In this document: one piece after another, positions 24,425-34,869 of the stretch
Layout of the letters: every line of letters begins with the position of its first letter
Numbering within the stretch: position 1 is the stretch's first letter
Source of the DNA: Ganoderma boninense
Taxonomy: Eukaryota; Basidiomycota; Agaricomycetes; Polyporales; Polyporaceae
NCBI GenBank assembly: GCA_002900995.3
Contig: CM035311.1
Coordinates: 3,782,001 to 3,846,000, forward strand
Length of the DNA: 64,000 nucleotides
Direction: 5' to 3'
Notes under the pieces: generated by a model
Databases searched by the model: none
Told to the model about the DNA's origin: nothing
The model's input: only the letters and a program-made list of their open reading frames with translations
Translations under genes and position numbers: made by a program

Positions 24425-26256
24425 TCACTCCGTGACCTGCCCGTTACACAGTGCGGCAAAGCCGAGTTTGTCGCGCAGCGCCTCACTGCCCGCGACAGCC
24501 GCATCGGCGAGCACGACGGTGCCGAGCGCGAGCACGGTCCCGGTGAAGACGATGAGCCTCTGAAAGTGCGCCTCGTCGGCGACGTCGAGAAGCGCGCCTG
24601 CGGTCGGGGTGCCCGCGAGAGTCGCGAGCGCGACGAAGACGTATACTGTGCCTGCGTGGGTATGTTGTCAGCACAGAAGGGACCGGGACTCGGGAGAACT
24701 TTGAGGGGGGGGAGGAGTGGGAGACGCACCGAGGCGGGCGCCGCACACCTCGCGCGGGGTGATGGAGGCGATGTAGGTCGAGAGGCGGGACAGGAGCGCG
24801 CCTGCAGAGGTATCAATATTGAACCACGAGACGGTCCTTAATACAAGAGCGTGGACGTACCGGAGAACAAGCTGTACAAGGTGGAGAAAGCGATGATGGA
24901 CCCGGCGTTCCTCGAGGGCAGCCAAAGCGCGAAGGTCAGGATCGTGCATACGGCCGCGGCTGGCACGAAGCATATCAACCTGTAAGACTAGGGTTAGTAT
25001 GCAAGAGCTCACTGGGATGCGACAGTACTAATATTACTGACGCGCCGAATCGGTCTGAAACGAGGCCGGGGACGATCCGAGAGAGGACATTCCCTGCGTT
25101 GAGGATGGGAAGGAGGTAGCTCGCAAGCTCTGCACTGACACCGCGGAACGCGGCGTAGATTTCGATGTAGAAGATCGGCGTGTAGACAGCGTAGAACAGC
25201 CTTTGAGAACGTTTTACGCGATCAGTACATGTGACTGAGGACGGACACAATACAGGAAGGCCTACAGGAAGCCAGAGATGGCAGCAAGCACATATCGAAC
25301 GTCCTTGAACCCGTGAAGGTCGACTGCCGTGCGCCAGGAGATATGTCCAGATAGCGGGAGGCGGGTCTTGATGGTGAGACACGCGACGACGAAGCAGACC
25401 ATCATGACGAAGGCGATGGTGCGGACGGCCCACGCAAAGCCGATAACAGGGATTAGGCGTTGGAGGAGGATGGGGAATATGACGCCGCCAATAGAGCTCC
25501 CGCCGAGGGCGACACCGATGACGGTCGCTCTCCGGCGGCGGAACCAGTGGCCCAAGACAGCTATGGATGGGTTGAAACTAGGATGACGAGGCTGTGAGTA
25601 AAGGGAACAGGATACGGCCCGAGAAGATGCATACATTAGGGCCATTCCGATGCCGAAGAGCACGCCGTGGGAGAGAAAGAGCTGGTACGCTCGGTCCTTT
25701 TGCACAAGCGAAACCATCATCATGGATAAGACACACAAGAGCGATCCAAGGGAAATAAGGACCTGTGCGTAAATATGTCAGCCCTGTGTGCATGGTAGGG
25801 AGGGACACGTTACTGACAGTGGTGCCGTATGCGTCAAAGATTCTTCCGGTGATGGGACTAGCGGCAAAAAGAAGGAATAGTTGGGGAGAACCGATGAAGG
25901 AGATGGATGCAGCCGAGGACGAGGGTAAAAGAGTTGACTGGTAATAGTCTTGGAACGCCCCCTAAAGTTGTATTAGTTAAGAAAAGAATGCTCACGGGGA
26001 CAAAATTGTGAGATAAACGGACGTAGGCGTTCACCATCCCAGTCGATGCAAAGAGGGCCAGTGTCGAACCGAGGACAACTGTCCATGCCCTGATCCCTCC
26101 GTCCGGCACGTCTTCGGGCTGTTGTTCTAATGCTGATGTGTCCGGGCCGGGAGTTTTGGCGAAAGTGATAGCAGTGGCCTCGATGTGGCAAGGAGTGTTG
26201 TTGACCTGCTGCTTCTCGTCGGCGACGGTTGTGCCACTGATATGAGTGCGGGACAT
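24425..26256 (-). CDS. MCT-like MFS transporter, copy 1
   Basis: The start MSRTHISGTT precedes the family signature VPDGGIRAWTVVLGSTLALFAS (TM1). Later exons give MMMVSLVQKDRAYQLFL, GHWFRRRRATVIGVALGG, IGGVIFPILLQRLIP, LLPILNAGNVLSRIVPGLVSDRFG and ITPREVCGARLG. These match fungal monocarboxylate-porter homologues with 12 predicted membrane segments. At least seven short introns interrupt it; the last exon ends at a stop at 24425-24427 after ALCNGQVTE. Substrates of fungal members are mostly unknown (short acids, riboflavin or other small molecules in characterised cases). It is the distal copy of a same-strand tandem family with the pseudogene at 26892-27800 and the gene at 28435-30563. Confidence 0.88.
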
Positions 26257-26891
26257 GCGTAAGTCTCGACGAAGGAGCGGAATAAAGATTTAAAAAGGAA
26301 TGGCGCGGTGGGTTAGCAAGCTAGAAGATGAGTATGAAGTCTGCCTTGCGACACACACCGAGCCGCAAGCTACTTATCCTAGGCGAGACCCTCCCCCGCT
26401 CCCGCCACACCCTTCTTCGTAGCCGGAGGAGAACATAGGCATCAGCGAAGAGCCCAACCACCGGTGGCATCTCCGACGGCGCAGGCCATCGAGTAAGATG
26501 ACAGAAGCGGTCGGGAGCCCGGAGGCTCCATCCGGCAACGCATCCGAGTCGGGTCACGAGCAACGGCCATAGGGAACTCTGCGTGAGTGTTTCCCGCTTG
26601 TGCTGACATGGGATAGGCTTCACCTTTGGAGGACACTGATGAGGACCGCACTCCGAGTCGTCTCTGCCACATCCACCCGGAGCCAGAGTCGTAAGTGACG
26701 TCACATCCATCCGGAAGCGACGTACGTGACAGCGGCATGGAAGCGCATACATCGACCGGTGCGCGGGCGTTCATCTCTTCGATCTTGCGCTGCTCGTCTC
26801 CGACAAGGGTTCCCTTTCAGCGGCTCCGCGAGAGCTTGGCCCGATCTGTGGAGCAAGCGAAGTCAATCTGGGATGCTTGTATCCATGACTA
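26257..26891. other. Spacer upstream of MFS copy 1
   Basis: Promoter region of the first MFS gene; no coding sequence recognised. Confidence 0.5.
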
Positions 26892-27800
26892 TTACTCAGT
26901 AGCCACGCAATTCCGTTCGTTCTCAGTCCCCCGGGCCTTTCGACATGGGAAGTGGCTGCCCCGGACAGACGCCGCGTGTCCTTGCTGAACGCGCGTGTAC
27001 GCGACGTCCTTCGTTCCCTCGGAGAAATGCATCCAAAAGCGATGACGAGGGGAGTAAGGTACTAGACGAGGATAGGGAATCCTTACTACGCCCCCGATGG
27101 GCCCACCGCTGAGCGCAGCGCCCCCATCCGCATTCAAGCTCGGTGACGGCGGAAGCAGTGAGCCACGAGTCACGACAGCTGCGGCCGGGTGAGACCTAAT
27201 TGGACGAAGACATTGTGAGGAAAGTCGAGATGACAATTGAGGAGAAGGCACATACATAAGGGCAATCTCGATGCCGAAGAGAATACCGTAAGAGAGAAAC
27301 AGCTGGTACACGTGCCAGTGGTCCTTCTACTCCGCCCTGACCATCATTGCGAACGCGCAGAAGACGGATCGGGGAGGAATAAGGGCCTGTTCAGACATTC
27401 CATCAACTGGCTTCGGCCTCCGACCTGATAGAGAGACAAGAGTGCTGGCGCCGCCGGTCGTGCTATACGCACTGAAAACTCTGCCCGTGAGAGGGCCACA
27501 TGAAGGAAGAACACGTGGAGAGACGTCATTGAGGTTGCCGATGAGCACGACTCGGACGGGAGAAGTATAAACTCGTGACGGCATTGAAACATGTCTTGAA
27601 TCCACTGTTCCATTGATCAGAGTGTCTATTTCAATGTATTGACAAGGAGGAAACCAACTAACGTGAAGAGCGTGAGTGTCGATTCCGAGTCGTTGACGAC
27701 AGTCTATGCCACCTTCCCTCGGTCTGGCACGAACTTGAGCTAAATAACGGGGTTGCGGGAGTGACGGTGGCGATGTCCTGACCACCTGCTTGTCCATGCT
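26892..27800 (-). pseudogene. Truncated MCT-like MFS transporter pseudogene
   Basis: Fragments of the family remain in order: GPLTGRVFSAYSTT, IPPRSVFCAFAMM, then YQLFLSYGILFGIEIALMY and LSGGPIGGVV. The second and third fragments lie in one frame but are separated by an in-frame TAG where the neighbours read through. Flanking parts are in shifted frames. The first exon (VPDGG signature) and the whole C-terminal half are absent. The remnant sits between two intact same-strand paralogues, so it is a decayed tandem duplicate. Confidence 0.8.
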
Positions 27801-28434
27801 CGCGACTTGGACTTGCTCTTCGTCACGGACACCTATGCTGCCATCGGGGGTTCTAGGCAGCAGGAGGAAACAAAGAAGAGTCGCATTTGCTGTGGCGAGT
27901 CAGCAAGGGTAGGTTTTGAGCAGAACGCGGTCAGCAGCGAACCCTGGGCTGGAATCAACAGAGGAAGCGTCCACGCGCACTCGAGACAGATCGCGGGAGA
28001 TCTCATGCTGCATATTCATATCTCGTCACCGCAAGGTCGGATCTAGGGGCCCATCTTTGGCGCTAGTATTCCCCAATTTGGCCAATCACGACGGAGCGAG
28101 ATGACATCATAGCGATGACAAGCCCCACCTTCGCCTTCGCTCGCGCATCCAAATGGGCCATCGCAGGAGAAGCGGGGTGCAGAGGCCAAACAATTGCGAG
28201 CACGACACAATCTCGGTCAGTCTCTGCGCTCGGAAAGCGCAAGGTTCGTCGGTCTATAGTGTCGTCAGCACCTTGGTATGAATCATGAGTCCTGTCAACG
28301 CCGCGCCGTCATCGTCAACGCAGAGCATTCACAAGCAGCAGTTGGCAGCATATAGGCACTCACTATGTATGTATATGCGTGATAAGCCCGTCTATGCAAC
28401 AGCCATTTTTGAACCCTGCGACCCTCTCCCGACA
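27801..28434. other. Spacer downstream of MFS copy 3
   Basis: About 630 bp with no recognised feature between the pseudogene and the stop of the next MFS gene. Confidence 0.5.
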
Positions 28435-30563
28435 CTACCGCTCCGAAGCGGCCCTCCTCGAGCGCAAACCAAGCTTCTCGCGCAGCCGCACGTTGCCCAC
28501 CACCGCCGAGCCCACGAGCGCGACCGTTCCCGCGGCGAGGACGACGCCCGTGAAGATGATGAGCGCCTTGAAGTGCGCCTCGTCGACGACCTTGAGGAGC
28601 GCGCCCCCCGTCGGCGTCCCGATGAGCGTCGCGATCGAGACGAAGATGTATACCGAGCCTGTGCGCGCAGGTGTCGGGTGAGTGCGGTACGGAGTTCACA
28701 CGAGGGTACGCACCGAGCCGTGCGCCGTAGACTTCGCGTGGGGTTATGGTCGCGATGTACGTGGCGAGGAGGGAGGGGACGGGCCCTGCAGGAGGAGACG
28801 CGGCGTCAACTTGGGGCGACGGTGAACGAGCGGCGAGGGTCGTGACGTACCGGAGAACAAGCCGTACAAGGCGGAGAAGGCCACGGTGGAACCGGCGTTG
28901 CGCGATGGTAGCCAGAGGCCCAGCGTGAGGATCGTGCAGACGGCCCCTGCGGGGATGAAGCACCTCAACCTAGTGCAGCATGAGTACGAATGCACATGAT
29001 GGAAACGCGACACTCACGGGCCGAACCTGTCCGCAAGCATGCCGGGGAGGATGCGAGCGGGGATGTTCATCGCGTTCATGATGGCGAGGAGGTAGTTGGC
29101 GATGGCGGGGTCAACCCCTCGGAAGGACGCATAGATCTGGATATAGAAGTACGGTATGAAATACGCATACGACAGCCTGCAAAAAACACCGCCATTCAGT
29201 CCACAGCCGGGGACGCATATAAGCAGTTCAAACGACGCACAAGAACCCCGCGACGGTCGCGAGCACGTACCGCGGGTCGCGGAACCCGCGCAGGTCGACG
29301 GCCGTGCGCAGCGAGATGTCGCCCGAGAGCGGGAGGCGCGTCCGGATGGTGAGGCACGCGACGCCGAAGCAGGCCATGATGATGAATGCGATGATGCGCA
29401 CCGCCCACCCGAAGCCGATGAGCGGGACGAGGTACTGGAGCAGGATCGGGAACACGATCCCGCCCACCGCGCCCCCGCTCACGATGATCCCGATCGCCGT
29501 CGCGCGGTGCCGCCGGAACCAGTGGCCGGCCACCGCCACGGACGGGTTGAACCTGCGCGGGGAGAGGGGCGTGAGTGTGGGGAGGGAAGCGGGACGACGA
29601 GCACGGGGAGGGGGAGGGTGCGTACAGGCAGGCGATGCCGAGGCCGAAGAGGACGCCTTGGGAGAGGAAGAGCTGGTACGCCTGGTCCTGCTGCGCCAGC
29701 GAGACCATCATCATCGCGAAGACGCACAGGAAGGACCCGAGCGGGATGAGGACCTGCGAGTTCGTCAGCTCGTTGTTATTTGACCAGCGTACACATGTGG
29801 TATGGTTCTGAAAGCCCCCCCAGATGTTTTCCGCCACCCAAGGTCTCTGTTGGTAGCTCGTTGGTAACGAGCCGCTCAAGCATGGTTCTCGGCATCGGGG
29901 AAATGGTGGCAGAAGGATAGCCGAGGGCATATCATGACGGACAATGGCCTTATGATGGTCTATTATGTGGGGCGTATCCGAGATTCAGATCGCGGACAGC
30001 CCTGTAGACGGGTCCGGATAGGAGACCACGCAGACATTTTTACGGATTCCGGGATGGGATATATTTGCCACTGAGGCTTTCCGGACCCCTGCACGTCATA
30101 TCAGCGCCATCGGACAGAGAAAGTACACTCACGGTGGTGCCATAGGCGTCGAAGATCCTACCGGTGACCGGACCGCCGGCGTAGAGGAAGAAGACCTGAA
30201 GAGACCCGATCAAAGAGATGGACGCAGAGGACGAGGACGGGAGGAGGGTCGACTCGTAGTAGTCTTGGAACGCGCCCTGCGGGTTCGTCAGAAGGACTCG
30301 TACGCTATCTGCGGGACTGGGCTACTGACGTAGGAGTTGATCATGCCCGCCGAGGCGAAGAGGGCGAGGGTCGATCCGAGGATGACGGTCCATGCCGCCT
30401 TGCCCCCATCGGGGACGTGCTCGAGCTCCTGCTCGTGGCCCCGGGGCGTGGAAGCATCGGCGGCGGCGGCGGCAATAACGGTGGGAGCCCCGCCGAGCTC
30501 GGACGTTTCGACCTGGAGCTGCAGCTGGGTCTTGTCGGTGCCCTGCTTTTCGTCGGCGGACAT
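28435..30563 (-). CDS. MCT-like MFS transporter, copy 3
   Basis: Starts MSADEKQGTD and reaches VPDGGKAAWTVILGSTLALFAS in the first exon. Further exons encode VTGRIFDAYGTT, VLIPLGSFLCVFAMMMVSL, YQLFLSQGVLFGLG, GHWFRRHRATAIGIIVSGGA, LADRFGP, WLPSRNAGSTVAFSALYG and ITPREVYGARLG. The stop is at 28435-28437 after RRAASER. It is close in sequence to the copy at 24425-26256 and shares its exon pattern, with one difference: the intron between the DAYGTT and VLIPLG exons is about 370 bp (roughly 29,765-30,130) instead of about 60 bp. Proposed role: proton-coupled small-molecule transport across the plasma membrane; substrate unknown. Confidence 0.87.
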
Positions 30564-31853
30564 GCTGTCGAGTCTAGCCAGTATCCCGTCTCAGTGGACG
30601 ACCGAGCTTGAGACGGTCGTGTGCACTATACAGTGGGCGCGAGAAGATAAGCTGGCAAGAAGGAAACGTAAGAACGAGGAAGTACGGCGAGTGATCAGTT
30701 CTGCCGGCTCACGTTCCGGCGGGACGCCGCGCACGGCTCATCTTGAAGCGCCACCGCGGTCTTCGCCCTCCCTAGGGACTGAAAAAGAGGTAATTGTCAC
30801 AAGAAATGCGAGGATCTGGGTGCGACAAACTGTATCGTCAAGGCATAGGAGAAAGTTGGTGAAAGAGGGGATTGGACGAGGTCACTGCTCTGAGTCTCGG
30901 AATGATGACAGCTGCGTGGCCGTTCACACGCTCCGATCTGGCTATCTTGCGCGTCTGTGCTACCCGTTTGGGAACGTTTCTACCGGTTTTTCAACGTTCA
31001 TCCAACGCCCGCAACTGCGCCTTATCGACCACCTCCGCGCTTGAGCTTCGTCTGTCGACGTCATGGGCTGCACTCAGCTTTCACTCTGCCTCGTCCCGCT
31101 AAATAAGCATCTCCTGGCTTTATCCTAATTCGACTGCATTCATGTCATCACTCTTGGCAACTTGCTTACCAAGGCCCGTCTACAGCCAGCGACACCGTCC
31201 CCAGATCCCCCAACGCTCCGTGCCGTCTCGCTGCCGGCCAGTTCCCGCTCTCGCTTCATCCCGCCCGACTTACCAACAAGAGTCGCTATAACCAATCTCG
31301 CTCAAGATCTAGCTTTGTCATCGTCGAGACCGCGACTTCTGCCGATACTATGTACATCAACCGTCGATTCAGAATGCTTATTCACTCTCCGCAGAAAACC
31401 ACATTTCACAGCGATTGGTACATGATCTGCGCCGTATCCGTAAGTTAGCGGGCGACAGGCACACGTTCCGGACCCCCCAAACGCGGTGCTTAGGCACCCC
31501 AGGTCCCCAGCCTCCCGATGGCCGAATCCACTCACGTCATGGCCCATGGGAGGCTGCCTGAGCGCGGCGGAGCGCGCCTGGGTGAGCACTTGCCACGGTA
31601 CGACGGCTGCTGTCCCCCGTAGAGTTTACGCTATTCTGCGCGTCCATATGCTCCCGGGTGTCACCGCTGACCAATCCGCCGTCCGCGCCCTCTCGATGGT
31701 ATTGCGCGTTCTCACCATTGGTAAGCCTAAACTGCAGAGTGTGAATCAGATGACATCCCTGGCACAAAGCTTCGCCTCCATTCGCCTCGCCCACCCGCGC
31801 GGGGGGCGACCTCGTCGGTGACGCGCTCCCCGCTCTGGCTCCTTCCTGGGGGG
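30564..31853. other. Divergent intergenic region between MFS copy 3 and GST
   Basis: About 1.3 kb with no supported gene. It must hold the divergent promoters of the MFS gene (minus) and the GST gene (plus). Short open frames here show no family resemblance. Confidence 0.5.
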
Positions 31854-31862
31854 TTTAAATAG
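31854..31862 (+). promoter_or_regulatory. TATA-like box of the GST gene
   Basis: TTTAAATAG lies 93 bp upstream of the GST start codon, followed by a CT-rich stretch typical of fungal transcription start regions. Confidence 0.55.
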
Positions 31863-31954
31863 ACCGCACCCCTCCCGTCTGTCTTCCCCAGCATCCACTC
31901 CTCGCCCCTCACAACCAGACCGCAACCACTCCTCCGAACACACTCAATAGCAAC

Positions 31955-32889
31955 ATGTCCCACGGAAAGCAGTTCACGCTCTACACCCACGTCGGCGGCC
32001 CCCAACGGCTGGTGCGTCTTACTCAGCCGTCCCCTCCCCGCCCCGCGCGGTGCACGCTGACCGGCCTCGCCCCCCCCCCCCCGGCGCCCACAGGAAGGTC
32101 GCGATCGTGCTGGAGGAGCTCGGGCTGACGTACGAGTCCATCTACCTCGACTTCAACAAGGGCGAGCAGAAGGAGGCGCGGCACACGGACCTGAACCCGA
32201 ACGGGCGCATCCCGACGCTCGTCGACCACCAGAACGGCGACTACACGATCTGGGAGTCGGACGCGATCCTGCTCTACCTCGCGGACAAGTACGACCCCGA
32301 GAGGCGCCTCACGGTGTCCGACGAGAAGCAGAAGTACTCGCTCGTCCAGTGGCTCTTCTTCCAGGCGTCCGGCCAGGGGTGCGTCTCCCTCTCTGTGCTG
32401 CTCTGTTCGAAAGGGAAATAGCTGGACGCGAAGGGAGCTGACGCGGGCCGCGCAGGCCGTACTTCGGGCAGGTGTTCTGGTTCTCCAACTACCACGCGGA
32501 GAAGCTCCCGAGTGCGATCGAGCGCTACCAGAAGGAGACGGTGCGCGTGTTCTCCGTGCTCGACGGCGTGCTCGCCAAGCCCGGGAGCAACGGCTGGCTC
32601 GTCGGCGGCAAGCCGACCATCGCCGACCTCTCGTTCATCACCTGGAACAACGCCGCGCTCAACGTCGGCGTCAAGGACGTCGACGCCGAGAAGCAGTTCC
32701 CCGCATTCTACGCGTGAGTCGCGATTTTCCGATTCCGATCGCGGTTGCTGGTTTGCGTCGCGTTGTGGATCTGGATCTGGATCTTGGGGCTGACGTGCGG
32801 TGAATGACAATGACAGGTGGCACCAGAAGCTGGTGGCGCGCGAGAGCGTCCAGAAGATCCTCGCGACGCAGGCCTCGCTCCGCAAGTAA
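31955..32889 (+). CDS. Ure2p-like glutathione S-transferase
   Basis: Exons 31955-32011, 32098-32378, 32456-32713 and 32817-32889 give 222 aa in frame. The thioredoxin-fold N-terminus (FTLYTH, VAIVLEELGLTYESIYLDF, NPNGRIPTLVDH, IWESDAILLYLADKY) and the helical C-terminal domain (ASGQGPYFGQVFWFSNYH, WLVGGKPTIADLSFITWN) match Ure2p-type GSTs, which conjugate glutathione to hydrophobic or oxidised molecules and are expanded in wood-decay fungi. The strong-looking acceptor CACAG at 32089-32093 would shift the frame, and only AAG at 32095-32097 keeps it open. The family motif GPNGWKVA is then replaced by GPQRLVA. A five-C run in exon 1 may hold one extra base. Confidence 0.85.
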
Positions 32890-34869
32890 ACGCGGGCCCT
32901 GGCGCTCTCAGGGGGATGAATGCGTCGGATATACCGCATATATGCATGTAACTTAACTTATGTTCAGCCGGAAGTTGGAAGACCCGTTATGGTTATCGAG
33001 CCTGCTCAACGATATCAAACAGGTTGCATGCACCGTCGTAGAGTGGGGCGGCCTGACGAGCAACGCGCCGCCATGGGTCGTTGAGGCACCTAAACACTGG
33101 AAAGAGACAGTGGAGTCCCGGGACAGGCGTTGCCTCGTGTGAGGTAGATGCATCCGGATCCAGATTACTAGGCTATCCAGACCTCACTTTCAGGTTCCGG
33201 GGCGACAAGCGGGGGGTTCTTGGTGCTTGACGTGCGCGGAGTGTGGGGATTCGCACGCGGAGACTGGGGACGTTTTGTTATGGCGTAAGTAGTCCGCAGT
33301 CATCCATCGAGTCAGGACTTGCATCCGAGTCCATTGCCAGCAGAGATCAAGGAACGCGTACCTACTAACAGGCCTTCCTGCGAAGGTTGTGGACCCTCTG
33401 AATGTGTCGACGCCTCCGGGCCGACTCAGGCCGGGGAGTGCGAGCCTGTTGATTTGAGGGGCTGGCTCAGGCCTGAGAGCAGCCCGAGAGCCTGCCATTG
33501 TGAGGAGACGTCGACGGCTGCAGTGGCTGCCGTACGTCACTCCGTGTCGGGAACGACTGCATTATGTAGCACCCGTCGTGTCGAAGTCGATGATTTCTAC
33601 GCATACAGTAGTGGGGCTTGTGGCGTTTTTCCAGGCTCGCGTTGTCGCGCTGGGCTCCTGATCCAGGCCGGTGTGCCGCGTGCGAGAGAGAAACGAGGAC
33701 GTGGTGTTCGGCAGTAGGACTCCGGTGAGACAAGGAGGGGACTCGACATGGTAGGGATCGCCCGTAAGTGATTCGAGCCTGCGTTACTACTGTATTTCTC
33801 CAGGTCGACCTTGCGGCGGATGCGGGACTCCCTTCTTCAATCGCATGGCATGCACGGCACAGTACCACTCCAGTGCCAGGTCCACTGGCATCTTTAAGTT
33901 GTTGGTTGGCAGGTGTCCGGAGGTCAGAGCTTGCAACATTGCAGTTCTGTGGAAGCCTCCACGTGGCATGCGATGGCGCTGTGCTCGGACGTGACTGCGC
34001 GCAAGGGAGAGAAAGCCGGTATGTGACCTCGGGATCGTGGAGGAGAGCGATAACCAGGTTATCCAAGAGTTAAGCTTGTTGGAGTCCGGCGTCCCCGGGA
34101 GCGCTAGTGTGATTGTGGACTGTCTCGAGGGAAAGGAGCAAAGGCGGGAATATGAAGGACTCGCTGTCCGTTGGGTCAATGCGCAGCTGGGCAATGAGTG
34201 GGGGCCATGCTCCGCGATCAAGCCGAGGATGCGGTACCACAGAAGCGATCGCTACGCAGACACGGGCGCCGATGTTTTCGAGGTGGAGGTCGGATGCCGA
34301 TCGAGTATTCCAGTTTCGAGAGGTGGGCGCGCTGCTAGTACATACGTAGCGGCCAGATCGACGGGGTCCCGTAACGACTTGAAGGAGATCGGGAGATAGA
34401 ATATCCAAAAGAAATGTTGCATCGGACAACGGGGAAAGTAGAGTAAACAGGAGGCGTAGCATGTTGTACTGTACATGATGTCCGCCACTGAGTGCGTTGA
34501 TATCAATAGCGACGGATCGCACAAAACGCACCTTTATAACAGAGCTTGCTGGACCTCGTGTCGCGCACACGATTCTCAAGTCTTGCGAGTTGACGTGTCT
34601 TGATACTGCCAGACGACCGTTGCACAAAGACGCCATATGATGGAGCGATGAGACGTCCGCACATTCGACAACATAGACATGCGTGGAAAGCAACTTGAAG
34701 TACGGCAGGTAACCGGTCCAATTGCAAAGTCCCAGAGGCTATTAACGACCCAGCAATACAGCTCATTCGTAAGTTACCCTTACGGACACCGCAGACCCCA
34801 CGCCCGTACCGTAGCAGGGCACATCTAGCGCAGCGCCGCATCGCGCGATTAGCGCTCTACCGCGCCCCC
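32890..34869. other. Spacer, no gene supported
   Basis: Nearly 2 kb between the convergent ends of the GST and siderophore-transporter genes. Frames of 100-207 codons occur on both strands (for example 34070-34693 minus) but have no recognisable domain or coherent exon structure. Confidence 0.4.

Noticed and set aside
34070..34693. 207-codon minus-strand frame
   Set aside because: No domain, atypical composition, and no coherent start or intron context.
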